DNA from: an uncultured Eubacteriales bacterium
Lineage (GTDB): Bacteria; Bacillota; Clostridia; Oscillospirales; CAG-272
Direction: 5' to 3'
NCBI GenBank assembly: GCA_934489945.1
Contig: CAKSSY010000013.1
Span: forward strand, 1 to 32,951
Length of the DNA stretch: 32,951 nt
Shown: in pieces, positions 7,077 through 15,072 of the stretch
Position numbering within the stretch: the stretch's first letter is position 1
Layout of the letters: the number at the start of each line of letters is the position of its first letter
Notes under the pieces: model-generated
The model's input: only the letters and a program-made list of their open reading frames with translations
Told to the model about the DNA's origin: nothing
Databases searched by the model: none
Translations under genes and position numbers: made by a program

Positions 7077-10000
7077 ATGAGTGATGAAAGAAAAATAAAA
7101 TATTTGCCGAAAGTGATTGCGCCATTGCTTTTGGCTTTGCTGATTGCCCTCGGCATCCTGTCGCCGGGATTTGGGTTTACGGCAAAAGCGGCAACGCCGC
7201 CGAGCCTGAAAGTTGAATTGGGAACGTCGTATCGTTATTCGGTGAGCGGGAAAAGCCCCGATTCTATAAAGTACGGCACTGGAACCTCTGCTACGAGTCA
7301 AATGAGCATCTCGAAGAGCGGAAATACCATTACCATTCAGGAAACGGGAACCAATAAGCTGTATGAGCTTGGCTATGTGCCGATCATTACGTCCCTGAAC
7401 GTTCCCGCCGAAACGACGCTGTACGTGACGCTGACCTTCAGCCTGAGCGGCAAGAAAAACGGAACCGGCTCGGCGCAGGAAACGATAGAGCTGTTTGACT
7501 TCGGCTCTTCGGACAGATCCTCCTCCCTCACGTTCCAAACGAAGGCAAATTCCAGTAGCCGCTATACAAAGGCAAGCGACCGAAACACCGGTAGTAGCAT
7601 GGCAGCAAATTATACCGTGACGGTCGCGTACAAAAACACAGCGACCACAACCCAAACCATCGAACATTATTTTGGGTTCTTCGCCGGCGTACATCACGGC
7701 TCCACGAAAAAACATCAGTTGGTGGCAACCTGCACGATTACAAGCGGAACGGTCACGACCGGAAACAGCGTCGCCGCACAGATCGGCTTCAATCAGAGCG
7801 ACGCGAGAACAACCGTGGTAGGCGGAAGCAACCTCAAATCGGCGACCTATTCCAAAGACAATTTTTTTCCGGATGCCGACTATACCTCTCTCACCACAGA
7901 CCAGCGAAAATCAATTGCCAGTATCAGTAACAGCACCTGTAACACCGACGGCAAGTGGCGTGCCAACCGTCTTTCGGTCAAACAGCTCACCGGAACAAAG
8001 TTGCAGATCTTTTCCAATTCCACGCCGCTGAACACCGGTCTGGGGCGTGTTGCCTACACACCCTTTACCGTCCCGATTACCGTTCCGGCATATACGACAA
8101 GAATCTATTATCTGACCTTTGAAATTACATATAACCGGAACTCCGGCGGATCGGGTGCGGGATTTTTCGCAGAGTTGATCGAGGGCAGTGCTCCGGCTTC
8201 CTTTAACACCAACACCAGCTCGAATATGACGGGAACCACCAAGCTGCGCGTGTATTCCAGTAGCGGCGATGCCCATTCGGGAACGGTGGAGTTGCGCGTG
8301 AAGCTCAGTAACACTTCCGGCACCGAAAAAACCTATGAGCAGAGCTATGTGTTCTTTGCCGGACACAGAAGTGTGGGCTTGTACACACCGAAACCGGAAT
8401 TTCAGCTGGAGCTGAAAAATGTCGGTTACAATCAGTACGAGGACACCTACGATGTCACAAAAGATGAACGGAACTGCAAAATCACCGTAGCATCGTCCGT
8501 TTCCGGCTTCACAGAGCTCACGGCAACTGTGAAGCCGGACGTGGGGTACAGCCGGGCGGACTCCGTGCGCGTAGATGTGGACGGAAAGCGTCTTGACAAC
8601 TCAAAGTACACCTACAACAAGAGCACCGGAAAGATCACGATACCCAAGGACTACGTGAAGGGCGCGATCTGCATTTCGGCGTGGGGCGTGGCGAACACGT
8701 ATACGGTGACCTTTGACCCCAACGGCGGTACGGTCGATACCAAGACCAAGACCGTGACCTATGGAATTTCCTACGGCGAACTGCCAACGCCGACCCGCTC
8801 GGGGTACAAATTCTGGGGCTGGTCCTACAGTCCGACCGGCAAAACGGACGGTGAAAATGCTTTGAAGGAGACCGATAGAGTAAGGACAGCCGGAAATCAT
8901 ACGCTCTACGCCCAGTGGTTTTTGGACCACGGGTTCCACAAGGTATGCTATGCCCAGGATAACACAACTTGCGCCGGTTGCCGGCACGAACGTATCCTGG
9001 AATGGAAAGGATGGGACGGCACGGGCACGATCTCCTACGATGAAAGCGGTGTCGCTTACATCGCCCTGACAGAAGACTTCTCACTCAGCTCTCCCCTTGT
9101 CGTTGCCCAAGGAAAAACGCTCTATCTCTGCCTGAATGGGCGTGTGCTGACAGGTAGCATCACTGTGAACGGTACCCTCGAGCTCTGCAACTGCAAGGGA
9201 CGTGGCGACGTCTCTTCCACCGGTAGCGCGATTATAGTGAACGGCACGCTGAACTATTACAACGGTATGTTGAAAGGCGGCACAGGGGACAACGTACCAT
9301 TGTACGTGAACAAAGACGGCATAGTAAACCTTTATAGAGCTCTCCATATTAGCACATCTGACGCCAATGCCCGCGACTACGAAATCCGCGGCAACAGCCC
9401 GGGCTTTCTCCGCATTGCTACCAAACTGGACGCTCCGCACGGCGGCAAGCCAATCCGCGTCAATTTCGGCACGGATCCGGGCGTGAGTCTGTCAACCTAC
9501 AATCAGGTGACTATCACGACCGGCTGGTCCGACTACATGAGCCACGCAACCCCGACAGATTATTTCATTCCGCGTTCAAACAGAAACGCAAAAGTCGAAC
9601 TGGACGCGACGAGCGGCGAGCTGGTTCTGCGGCGACTCCGCGTCACCTTGGACGACGATAGTTCAGCCATCTATTATCCCAAATACAACGGCGGAACGCT
9701 CACCACCGGCACCACCCTTCCTACCCGAACCCGCACAGGGTATACGTTTGACGGATGGTACACCGACGAAACCGGCGGGACCAAGTTCACATCCACCACC
9801 GAGTTCACCGACGACACCACGCTCTACCCCCGCTTTGTAGCCAACACCTACACCGTGAGCTTCAACATCAACTACACGGGCGGAACCAATCCGGAAAGTC
9901 GGAGCGTCACCTACGACAGCACCTACGGTGCCTTGCCGACACCGACCCGCACAGGCTATACGTTCCTCGGATGGTACACGACGGCGACCGGCGGCACCAA

Positions 10001-10430
10001 GGTGGAGAGCACCACCCCGGTGAGCAGAACCGTCTCTCACACGCTCTACGCGCACTGGAAGGTTCTGGAGATTATCAGCGTCGACGTCACCTGGGGCGCG
10101 ATGGAGTTCACCTACATCGACGGCGACTGGAACCCCGAAACGCACCAATATGAGAATGGCGGTTGGATACCGACCAATACCGGCGACGACCTGATTACCA
10201 TCAAAAACGCGGGAAACGTCACGGTCAACGTACAGTTTGAGTATACGCAGACGAATACCGCGGTGAACGGGAGCTTTTCTATCGAGACGGAGCAACTGAC
10301 TGCCCCCGTTGCGCTTCCCGTTGGTGAAGAGAAGAAGATACGGCTGACGCTGAGCGGAAAACCAAGTAGCGAGATGACAGGGGAAACACTCGGCACGGTA
10401 ACCGTAACGATCGGAGGGAAATCATCATAA
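7077..10430 (+). CDS. large secreted InlB-repeat surface protein with novel C-terminal domain
   Basis: An 1117-aa exported protein. A hydrophobic signal (residues about 10-30) ends near TAKA-ATPP. Residues about 41-228 and 229-445 are two divergent copies of one domain, both with a VPA-TT motif, an aromatic-rich LTF strand and FFAGHR or FFAGVH near the end. An InlB/Listeria-Bacteroides repeat lies at about 539-613 (ends TLYAQW). A CxxC piece follows at 630-633 (CAGC), then a strand-rich region to about 850. Two more InlB repeats lie at about 855-920 and 921-992 (TLYAHW). The last 120 residues (from about 997, SVDVTWGAMEFTY) match the two small proteins encoded at 11048 and 11616. No LPXTG motif or S-layer homology domain is seen, so the C-terminal domain may be the anchor. 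The stop overlaps the next start (TAATG). Confidence 0.88.
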   Translation: MSDERKIKYLPKVIAPLLLALLIALGILSPGFGFTAKAATPPSLKVELGTSYRYSVSGKSPDSIKYGTGTSATSQMSISKSGNTITIQETGTNKLYELGYVPIITSLNVPAETTLYVTLTFSLSGKKNGTGSAQETIELFDFGSSDRSSSLTFQTKANSSSRYTKASDRNTGSSMAANYTVTVAYKNTATTTQTIEHYFGFFAGVHHGSTKKHQLVATCTITSGTVTTGNSVAAQIGFNQSDARTTVVGGSNLKSATYSKDNFFPDADYTSLTTDQRKSIASISNSTCNTDGKWRANRLSVKQLTGTKLQIFSNSTPLNTGLGRVAYTPFTVPITVPAYTTRIYYLTFEITYNRNSGGSGAGFFAELIEGSAPASFNTNTSSNMTGTTKLRVYSSSGDAHSGTVELRVKLSNTSGTEKTYEQSYVFFAGHRSVGLYTPKPEFQLELKNVGYNQYEDTYDVTKDERNCKITVASSVSGFTELTATVKPDVGYSRADSVRVDVDGKRLDNSKYTYNKSTGKITIPKDYVKGAICISAWGVANTYTVTFDPNGGTVDTKTKTVTYGISYGELPTPTRSGYKFWGWSYSPTGKTDGENALKETDRVRTAGNHTLYAQWFLDHGFHKVCYAQDNTTCAGCRHERILEWKGWDGTGTISYDESGVAYIALTEDFSLSSPLVVAQGKTLYLCLNGRVLTGSITVNGTLELCNCKGRGDVSSTGSAIIVNGTLNYYNGMLKGGTGDNVPLYVNKDGIVNLYRALHISTSDANARDYEIRGNSPGFLRIATKLDAPHGGKPIRVNFGTDPGVSLSTYNQVTITTGWSDYMSHATPTDYFIPRSNRNAKVELDATSGELVLRRLRVTLDDDSSAIYYPKYNGGTLTTGTTLPTRTRTGYTFDGWYTDETGGTKFTSTTEFTDDTTLYPRFVANTYTVSFNINYTGGTNPESRSVTYDSTYGALPTPTRTGYTFLGWYTTATGGTKVESTTPVSRTVSHTLYAHWKVLEIISVDVTWGAMEFTYIDGDWNPETHQYENGGWIPTNTGDDLITIKNAGNVTVNVQFEYTQTNTAVNGSFSIETEQLTAPVALPVGEEKKIRLTLSGKPSSEMTGETLGTVTVTIGGKSS

Positions 10431-10984
10431 TGAACAAAGAAAAAGAAAACAAAGAGCAAAAAGGCAAGGAGAAACGACTGCTTCTGTTGCTTTTACTTCT
10501 GCTTCTGATCACGGTCATCGCGGTGGCAATCAGCATTTGGGCAATATGGTTCAGGGGAAAGACTCCTGTCCTTACTCCGGATTATGCACCGAAAGAAACC
10601 GAGAAAAACGCCGAGCCTATCGGTGACGAAGGCGATAAGAAACTTGAACAACCCGAAGGCGGCGGAGCCGTAAGTCTGACTTATGCAAAGCAGGTCAATA
10701 TCAGCATATCCAAGAAATCCGCAAGCCTTTTGTTTGCCAATCCGACAAAGTCAAATCAGGATATGGTACTTTGTCTTGTGATAAACGACGTTGTTGTTCT
10801 GCAATCGGGCAGATTGACTCCGGGAAATAAAGTTTCAGAGCTTGATCTGATTGACGGTATTGAAAAAAGGCTTGCCGAAGGCGGTTATAACGGCAAATTT
10901 GTTGTTTTCTATTATGATCGCACAAGCGGTGAAAAAGCGATGATCAATACCGAAATCCCCGTCGAAGTGACGGTGGTGAAATGA
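10430..10984 (+). CDS. small single-pass membrane protein, paired with the surface proteins
   Basis: A 184-aa protein. Residues 1-16 are highly charged (MNKEKENKEQKGKEKR). A Leu-rich transmembrane helix follows at about 17-41. A Glu/Pro linker leads to an outward domain of about 110 residues with strands such as ASLLFANPT, LQSGRLTPGNKVSELDL and GKFVVFYYDR. Its start overlaps the stop of the InlB-repeat gene by one base, so translation is probably coupled. It resembles the protein at 12279-12761: hydrophobic helix, then SA-L-F-N, then a gly-leu-pro-gly turn and an amphipathic end. I recall the family as clostridial hypotheticals. A plausible role is a membrane-side partner or assembly factor, which is inference. 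Confidence 0.82.
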   Translation: MNKEKENKEQKGKEKRLLLLLLLLLLITVIAVAISIWAIWFRGKTPVLTPDYAPKETEKNAEPIGDEGDKKLEQPEGGGAVSLTYAKQVNISISKKSASLLFANPTKSNQDMVLCLVINDVVVLQSGRLTPGNKVSELDLIDGIEKRLAEGGYNGKFVVFYYDRTSGEKAMINTEIPVEVTVVK

Positions 10985-11047
10985 TCTTATTTTATCGTCC
11001 AATGCGGCGTGAAATATAAAAATAACAACAGAAAGGAGCATTTATGT

Positions 11048-11578
11048 ATGAAAGCTATAACAAAAATTTTTATAACCGTTCTTGTGCTTTTGGTTGTGAC
11101 GGCGTCCGTTCCCGCTTTTGCGGCAGACCGCATACTTACGGACAGGAACGAAGTTCAAAGTATTGATGTTCAGGCAAAATATGATGTCGGCGTAGAATCT
11201 CCGGATGTTTACAGTATTGATGTCACATGGGGTTCCATGCAGTTCACTTATGCAATCTCCGGAACAAGAGAATGGGATCCTTCGACACATCAATATAAGG
11301 ACGATGTTACCGGCGGCTGGTCGGAAAGTGGAAACACGATTACGGTAACAAACCATTCCAACAGAGACGTAAAAGTAACGTTTGAATATGAAGCAGTACG
11401 CGGATTTGACGGAATCGAAGGAAAATTCAGCGTCGCTTCCGACACTCTCTCCGCCGGCGTGGAAGGAGATGTTGAAGGTGCCGACAGCGTAAGCACAACG
11501 TTGAATCTTTCGGGTTCGCTTGCAAGCGACATCGCCAATTTTACAAAAGTAGGTTCGGTAACAGTATCTCTTCAGTAA
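11048..11578 (+). CDS. small secreted protein, second copy of the shared WGSM domain
   Basis: A 176-aa protein. The start at 11048 is preferred over a longer frame because AAGGAG lies 9 bases upstream and a normal signal peptide begins here (MKAITKIFITVLVLL, cleavage near AFA-AD). After a short N-terminal strand region, residues about 55-176 match the C-terminus of the InlB-repeat protein and the next gene. Shared positions are SIDVTWGSMQFTY, WDPSTHQY, ITVTNHSN, VTFEYE, a gly-x-phe turn, LNLSGSL and GSVTVSL. The pattern suggests an all-beta fold. No anchor is visible, so it is secreted or non-covalently held at the wall. The function is unknown. Confidence 0.85.
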   Translation: MKAITKIFITVLVLLVVTASVPAFAADRILTDRNEVQSIDVQAKYDVGVESPDVYSIDVTWGSMQFTYAISGTREWDPSTHQYKDDVTGGWSESGNTITVTNHSNRDVKVTFEYEAVRGFDGIEGKFSVASDTLSAGVEGDVEGADSVSTTLNLSGSLASDIANFTKVGSVTVSLQ

Positions 11579-11615
11579 TCAAAAAATTTTATATATAGTA
11601 AGAAAGGAATTCACA

Positions 11616-12155
11616 ATGAAAAAACTTTTCGTCATGATTCTCGCAGTAGCAATGCTTTGCACAGCCTCCGTTGCTGTATCTGCAACAACAATCTCGTCCA
11701 TCACCAGTGGAAATTCGACTTCGCAAAGTGTTACGGGTAAATATGTCGCCGGTAGTGCGACAGTCCCGGTGTATTCTGTAGACATCAGTTGGGGTAGCAT
11801 GGAATTTACCTATACTGACGCCTCTTTGGGAACATGGGATCCTACTTCCCATACTTATAATGGCAGCCGCGAAGCCGTTTGGAGTTGTGTGGGTGACGCA
11901 AATAAGATTACGGTAACAAACCATTCAAACGCCGGTGTAAAAGCAACGTTCAGCTATGCCGCTGCCACCGGCTTTGATGCAGTAAGCGGCAGCTTTGACA
12001 AAGAGGAAATCACGCTGGACAGTGCGATTGGCACAGCCGTAGCAGCGGCTCCCAGCGACACGGCAACACTTACGCTCGCCGGTGCACTTTCTAAGGATAC
12101 GGCTGATAATACACAAATCGGATCTGTAACCGTAACGCTCGGAAGCGGCGATTAA
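11616..12155 (+). CDS. small secreted protein, third copy of the shared WGSM domain
   Basis: A 179-aa protein with signal peptide MKKLFVMILAVAMLCTASVA, cleaved near SVA-VSA. Residues about 55-179 carry the shared domain: SVDISWGSMEFTY, WDPTSHTY, ITVTNHSN, ATFSYA, LTLAGAL, IGSVTVTL. It is closer to the 11048 protein (same NHSN and GFD positions) than to the InlB-repeat protein. The gap to the upstream gene is 37 bases, with an AAGGAA ribosome site, so both are probably on one transcript. A tandem duplication is the simplest origin. Confidence 0.85.
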   Translation: MKKLFVMILAVAMLCTASVAVSATTISSITSGNSTSQSVTGKYVAGSATVPVYSVDISWGSMEFTYTDASLGTWDPTSHTYNGSREAVWSCVGDANKITVTNHSNAGVKATFSYAAATGFDAVSGSFDKEEITLDSAIGTAVAAAPSDTATLTLAGALSKDTADNTQIGSVTVTLGSGD

Positions 12156-12166
12156 GATTATCTTCC

Positions 12167-12198
12167 TTTTCAGACCGCACTATTGTGCGGTCTGAAAA
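12167..12198. other. strong hairpin between operon genes
   Basis: Perfect 14-bp arms (TTTTCAGACCGCAC and its complement) enclose a TATT loop. The 3' side is AAAAATATTTG and not a T-run, so it may act as an RNA stabiliser or partial terminator that lowers expression of the last gene. Confidence 0.5.
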
Positions 12199-12278
12199 AT
12201 ATTTGTCACCCCGCAAGCTGTTCATTCGGATTCGTGCGGCCGGTTTTCATAAACGAGAATTTCACGCAGGAGATAAAA

Positions 12279-12761
12279 ATGAAGAGAAAAACCGTTTTTA
12301 TATTTTCAGCTGTTTGCTTTGTGGCAGTAATCGGAATGATTCTGTCTCTTGCTCTTACAGGAGAAAAATCCGGGCAAAAAGAATTTGTTCCACCCGAATT
12401 TGAACCGATGGCACAGAAAGGCATTCCGACCGTTACCGATAACAGTTGGACAAAAATATATAAAGACGGCATGGGTTTTTCGGCGCATATTTGCGGAAGA
12501 GTCATGATAGAAAACAATTCGGCAGACCTTTTTTTTACAAATGACAGCGACAATCCGGTCTGGCTCAAACTTCGCATTCTTGATGAAAAAAATCATATTC
12601 TTGCAGAAACGGGGCTGATAAAACCGGGCGAATATATAAAAACGGTGGAGTTCATAAAGGTCCCACAGAAAGGGGCAAAAATAACACTGAAAATTATGGC
12701 ATATGAGCCTGACACATATTACAGTGCGGGTGCCGTGTCGCTGAATACGGTGGCAAAGTGA
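12279..12761 (+). CDS. small single-pass membrane protein, remote paralogue of the 10430 protein
   Basis: A 160-aa protein. The start at 12279 is chosen because AGGAG lies 7 bases upstream; a longer frame from 12183 has no ribosome site and would read through the hairpin. Residues 5-25 form a signal anchor (KTVFIFSAVCFVAVIGMIL). The outward part has ENNSADLFFTND, VWLKLRILDE, ILAETGLIKPGEYIKTVEF and a C-terminal TYYSAGAVSLNTV. The order of strands and the GLIKPGEYI turn correspond to GRLTPGNKV in the 10430 protein. It closes the five-gene surface operon. The function is unknown. Confidence 0.78.
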   Translation: MKRKTVFIFSAVCFVAVIGMILSLALTGEKSGQKEFVPPEFEPMAQKGIPTVTDNSWTKIYKDGMGFSAHICGRVMIENNSADLFFTNDSDNPVWLKLRILDEKNHILAETGLIKPGEYIKTVEFIKVPQKGAKITLKIMAYEPDTYYSAGAVSLNTVAK

Positions 12762-12817
12762 TACTCCGAAGTTGTAATCCTACTGCAAAACACCGAAAAA
12801 TCAAATGAATATGCAAA

Positions 12818-12863
12818 AAGCGGAAATGCGGAACGGCAAAATATATCTGCCGTTCCGCCGCTT
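12818..12863 (+). terminator. possible operon-end hairpin
   Basis: An 11-bp perfect stem (GCGGAACGGCA with TGCCGTTCCGC) is extended by an outer AAGCG/CGCTT pairing. The trailing sequence TAATTTC is a poor T-run, so the terminator call is tentative. Confidence 0.4.
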
Positions 12864-12972
12864 AATTTCACCGCCCGAGAATGTCTCTCTTTACAGCAGG
12901 GATGCTTTAGGCGGGATTTTTATTGTAAATGTAAAATCGAGCAGTCCCCGATATTCCAATCCCCATGTATGA

Positions 12973-13506
12973 TCAAACGGACTCAATTTTTCTTTTACTA
13001 AGCATGGAAACCATATTCGTTTCCGGATCGATTTGAATCACGATTTTATTCTGCTTCAGAGCATAATCGACCGTGTACGCGGTGCCTCCGCTTTTTCCGT
13101 TGAAGGCACAGACCACAACATCCGCTTTGTCGACCATATATCGATTACGGGTAAAGAAACATCCCCGGTTGTAGTGTTCTGAGGTGATGATCGATTCATC
13201 TGTTGCAGCAAGAATCTTATATCGCCGGTTCCGATCTGCTTTCTCCCAAGAATCCGCTTGTCCCGGAAACGGGATTACACACTCAAGTTGAATATTCTGG
13301 TTCTCTTTCCGCAGTTTGAGAATCTCCTCTGCAACCCATGTATCAAAGCCACGGGCAACCCCCGAAATGAAATGCGTACCACCTGACTCTATTAACCTTG
13401 AAATGACACGTGAAAGAACAGCCCGAAAGGCGAGATATTGTTTATCTCCTTTGCTCTCCTGAAATGGCATCTTTTCAGGGCGGTATCCCGTAAATGCGAC
13501 AACCAT
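12973..13506 (-). CDS. SLOG-superfamily protein (DUF1273/YpsA-like)
   Basis: A 177-aa protein. The ATG at 13506 is chosen over an upstream GTG because GGAGG lies 8 bases before it. The N-terminal VAFTGYRPEKMPF, the central FISGVARGFDTWVAEEILKL and ADVVVCAFNGKSGGTAYTVDYAL are the nucleotide- or ligand-binding signatures of the SLOG Rossmann-like fold, as in YpsA and DprA relatives. ECVIPFPGQADSW is also typical of the DUF1273 group. The biochemical role is unproven; SLOG proteins are thought to bind nucleotides or nucleotide-derived signals. The gene is divergent from an XRE regulator, a pairing that suggests shared control. Confidence 0.85.
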   Translation of the reverse strand: MVVAFTGYRPEKMPFQESKGDKQYLAFRAVLSRVISRLIESGGTHFISGVARGFDTWVAEEILKLRKENQNIQLECVIPFPGQADSWEKADRNRRYKILAATDESIITSEHYNRGCFFTRNRYMVDKADVVVCAFNGKSGGTAYTVDYALKQNKIVIQIDPETNMVSMLSKRKIESV

Positions 13507-13540
13507 TCGTAGCACCTCCGCAACAAATCGTTATGACATC

Positions 13541-13569
13541 ATGATAGCACTTTTCTTTGCTGATTGCAA
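13541..13569 (-). promoter_or_regulatory. promoter of the SLOG gene
   Basis: On the minus strand TTGCAA (13564-13569) and TATCAT (13541-13546) are exactly 17 bases apart, 35 bases before the start codon. Confidence 0.6.
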
Positions 13570-13667
13570 CTAATAGTTATGTTAATCATCCTTGTATTTG
13601 CTGTATTTGTTAGAGAATCTGTACTATACTAAAAGGAGAAGCATCATAACTAAAAGGTGGTGAGACC

Positions 13668-14003
13668 ATGAATGGAGCAAGTATCGGCAAGAGAATCCGC
13701 GCTTGCAGAGAAGAAAAGGGCTGGAGTCAAGAGATTTTTGCAGAAAGAATCGGACTCAGCGTTGCCTACACCGGTATGATTGAGCGTGGCGAAAAAGTGC
13801 CGAAGCTCGAAACATTCATCCGCATCGCAAATGCCTTGGAGGTTTCCGCCGATCTGCTTTTAGCGGATGTCCTGCGGACACAACTGTGTATCGATACATC
13901 GGCAAGAGCAGAGTCGATTAACAAACTCGGCAAAGAAGGTCGTGACCGTATCTACGATGTAATAGATACGCTTCTGCGGCATGAGAAACAAACAAAACAA
14001 TAA
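13668..14003 (+). CDS. XRE-family transcriptional regulator
   Basis: A 111-aa protein. Residues 6-62 form a Cro/CI-type helix-turn-helix (IGKRIRACREEKGWSQEIFA, then AYTGMIERGEKVPKLETFIR). The C-terminal part is a short helical tail, possibly for dimerisation. A GGTGG site precedes the ATG and a TATACT box lies at 13625-13630. It is divergent from the SLOG gene with 161 bases between starts, and is likely an autorepressor that also controls that gene. Confidence 0.85.
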   Translation: MNGASIGKRIRACREEKGWSQEIFAERIGLSVAYTGMIERGEKVPKLETFIRIANALEVSADLLLADVLRTQLCIDTSARAESINKLGKEGRDRIYDVIDTLLRHEKQTKQ

Positions 14004-14006
14004 ACT

Positions 14007-14033
14007 TGCCCGAGAGCGAAATTTCTCGGGCGC
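14007..14033 (+). terminator. terminator of the XRE gene
   Basis: An 8-9 bp stem (GCCCGAGA with TTCTCGGGC) is followed by GCGTTTGAATTG, a weak T-run. Confidence 0.5.
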
Positions 14034-14159
14034 GTTTGAATTGAATGTGTGAAACCACTTTTTGCCGATTATTGAGTTAATATCAATTCTATCTATTGTG
14101 ATATCATAGGATTTTTCGGGTGATATCTCTTCCGGCGGTGCGTTACAAACAAGGAAAAG

Positions 14160-14924
14160 TCAGATTCCGTCTGATTTTCGGTCAAGTTCAAAATGTGTGG
14201 CGAATTTCTCAAAACACGGGCGGAATTCAAAAATACGATCCAGTTGCTTTGAGAAAAAGCCGATGATTGTGCCATTCAGAACTGCCATGACAAGAGTTCC
14301 CCAATGTAAGCCTTCCGGTCTTCCGAAAAAACAGAAGGTCATGACCGTGCTTACAAGCAACAACGTGAGATCAACACCGGTTTTGAAAACGGATTGTCTG
14401 ATTCCGTACCGGAGAGAGACCGCTTTTGCGAAAAAGTCGTAGACCTGCGGATACAGATAGGTTTTGAAAAAAAGTGCAACCGAGAACGATGTCATAAGGA
14501 CTCCGAAGACGAACATGGGAATTCGGAGCCACAGTGCCATACTGCCCGGTTTGGTTACGGAGGGATTCAGGCAGGGGAGCAGTCTCCACAGATCCAGCAC
14601 TGCACCATAGATCAGACAAGTCACAAAGGACATCAGATACACCGGTCTGAATTTTTTTAAAACAAGGCAAAGCAGGATGAACACACCTGCCTGGATGATA
14701 TATTCCGCTTGTCCGAAAGTAATTGCACCGACCTTCAGACTGAGCAGATAGGCGGGTGCCACAATCATGGAAATCCCGAAATCTGCCGCGTTCAGAATCG
14801 CCACGGCGAGAGCCAGCAAAACGATGGCAAGAATATAGGTGATTTCCGATGAAATGCCGATCTTTTTCTTTGACGGGAATTCCGTTTTTGTCTGTTCTTT
14901 CTGCATGAATGATGTTCGTTCCAT
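14160..14924 (-). CDS. YczE/YitT-like integral membrane protein
   Basis: A 254-aa polytopic membrane protein. The ATG at 14924 has GGAGG (14932-14936) at ideal spacing, so the longer frame from 14951 is rejected; that frame also runs into the leader hairpin. After about 20 polar residues there are five or six hydrophobic helices (for example ITYILAIVLLALAVAILNA, AEYIIQAGVFILLCLVL, MFVFGVLMTSFSVALFF, LTLLLVSTVMTFCFF). The segment ADFGISMIVAPAYLLSLK is typical of the YczE/DUF6198 group. Substrate and role are unknown. It has its own promoter and a leader terminator, so regulation is probably by attenuation. Confidence 0.8.
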   Translation of the reverse strand: MERTSFMQKEQTKTEFPSKKKIGISSEITYILAIVLLALAVAILNAADFGISMIVAPAYLLSLKVGAITFGQAEYIIQAGVFILLCLVLKKFRPVYLMSFVTCLIYGAVLDLWRLLPCLNPSVTKPGSMALWLRIPMFVFGVLMTSFSVALFFKTYLYPQVYDFFAKAVSLRYGIRQSVFKTGVDLTLLLVSTVMTFCFFGRPEGLHWGTLVMAVLNGTIIGFFSKQLDRIFEFRPCFEKFATHFELDRKSDGI

Positions 14925-14940
14925 ATCCGTACCTCCAAAC

Positions 14941-14972
14941 AAAAACGCCATACACCGTATCGGTGCATGGCG
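14941..14972 (-). promoter_or_regulatory. leader terminator (attenuator) of the YczE-like gene
   Basis: On the minus strand a 12-bp stem (14946-14972, one G-T pair, 3-base loop) is followed by TTTTTGTTT and then directly by the GGAGG site of the gene. It lies inside the 5' leader, between promoter and start codon, so it should end most transcripts unless overridden. Confidence 0.65.
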
Positions 14973-15020
14973 AAAAATGAGTTTCTTTCTCAGAAAAATC
15001 CATACTGATTTTACTGCTAT

Positions 15021-15049
15021 AGTTTACCACAAAAGCAAACAATTGTCAA
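15021..15049 (-). promoter_or_regulatory. promoter of the YczE-like gene
   Basis: On the minus strand TTGACA (15044-15049) and TAAACT (15021-15026) are 17 bases apart. The transcript would have a leader of about 90 bases containing the attenuator. Confidence 0.75.
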
Positions 15050-15072
15050 GTGCAATTTATCGTTTTCTCCCT

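Noticed and set aside
7077..12155. Shared domain as a classic WxL domain
   Set aside because: The motif is W-G-x-M near the N-terminal end of the domain, without the paired Trp-x-Leu motifs, and no DUF916 partner protein is present. Only the operon logic is similar.
14924..15049. Known riboswitch or T-box in the YczE leader
   Set aside because: The leader of about 90 bases has no T-box sequence and no aptamer core I recognise; only the terminator hairpin is clear.
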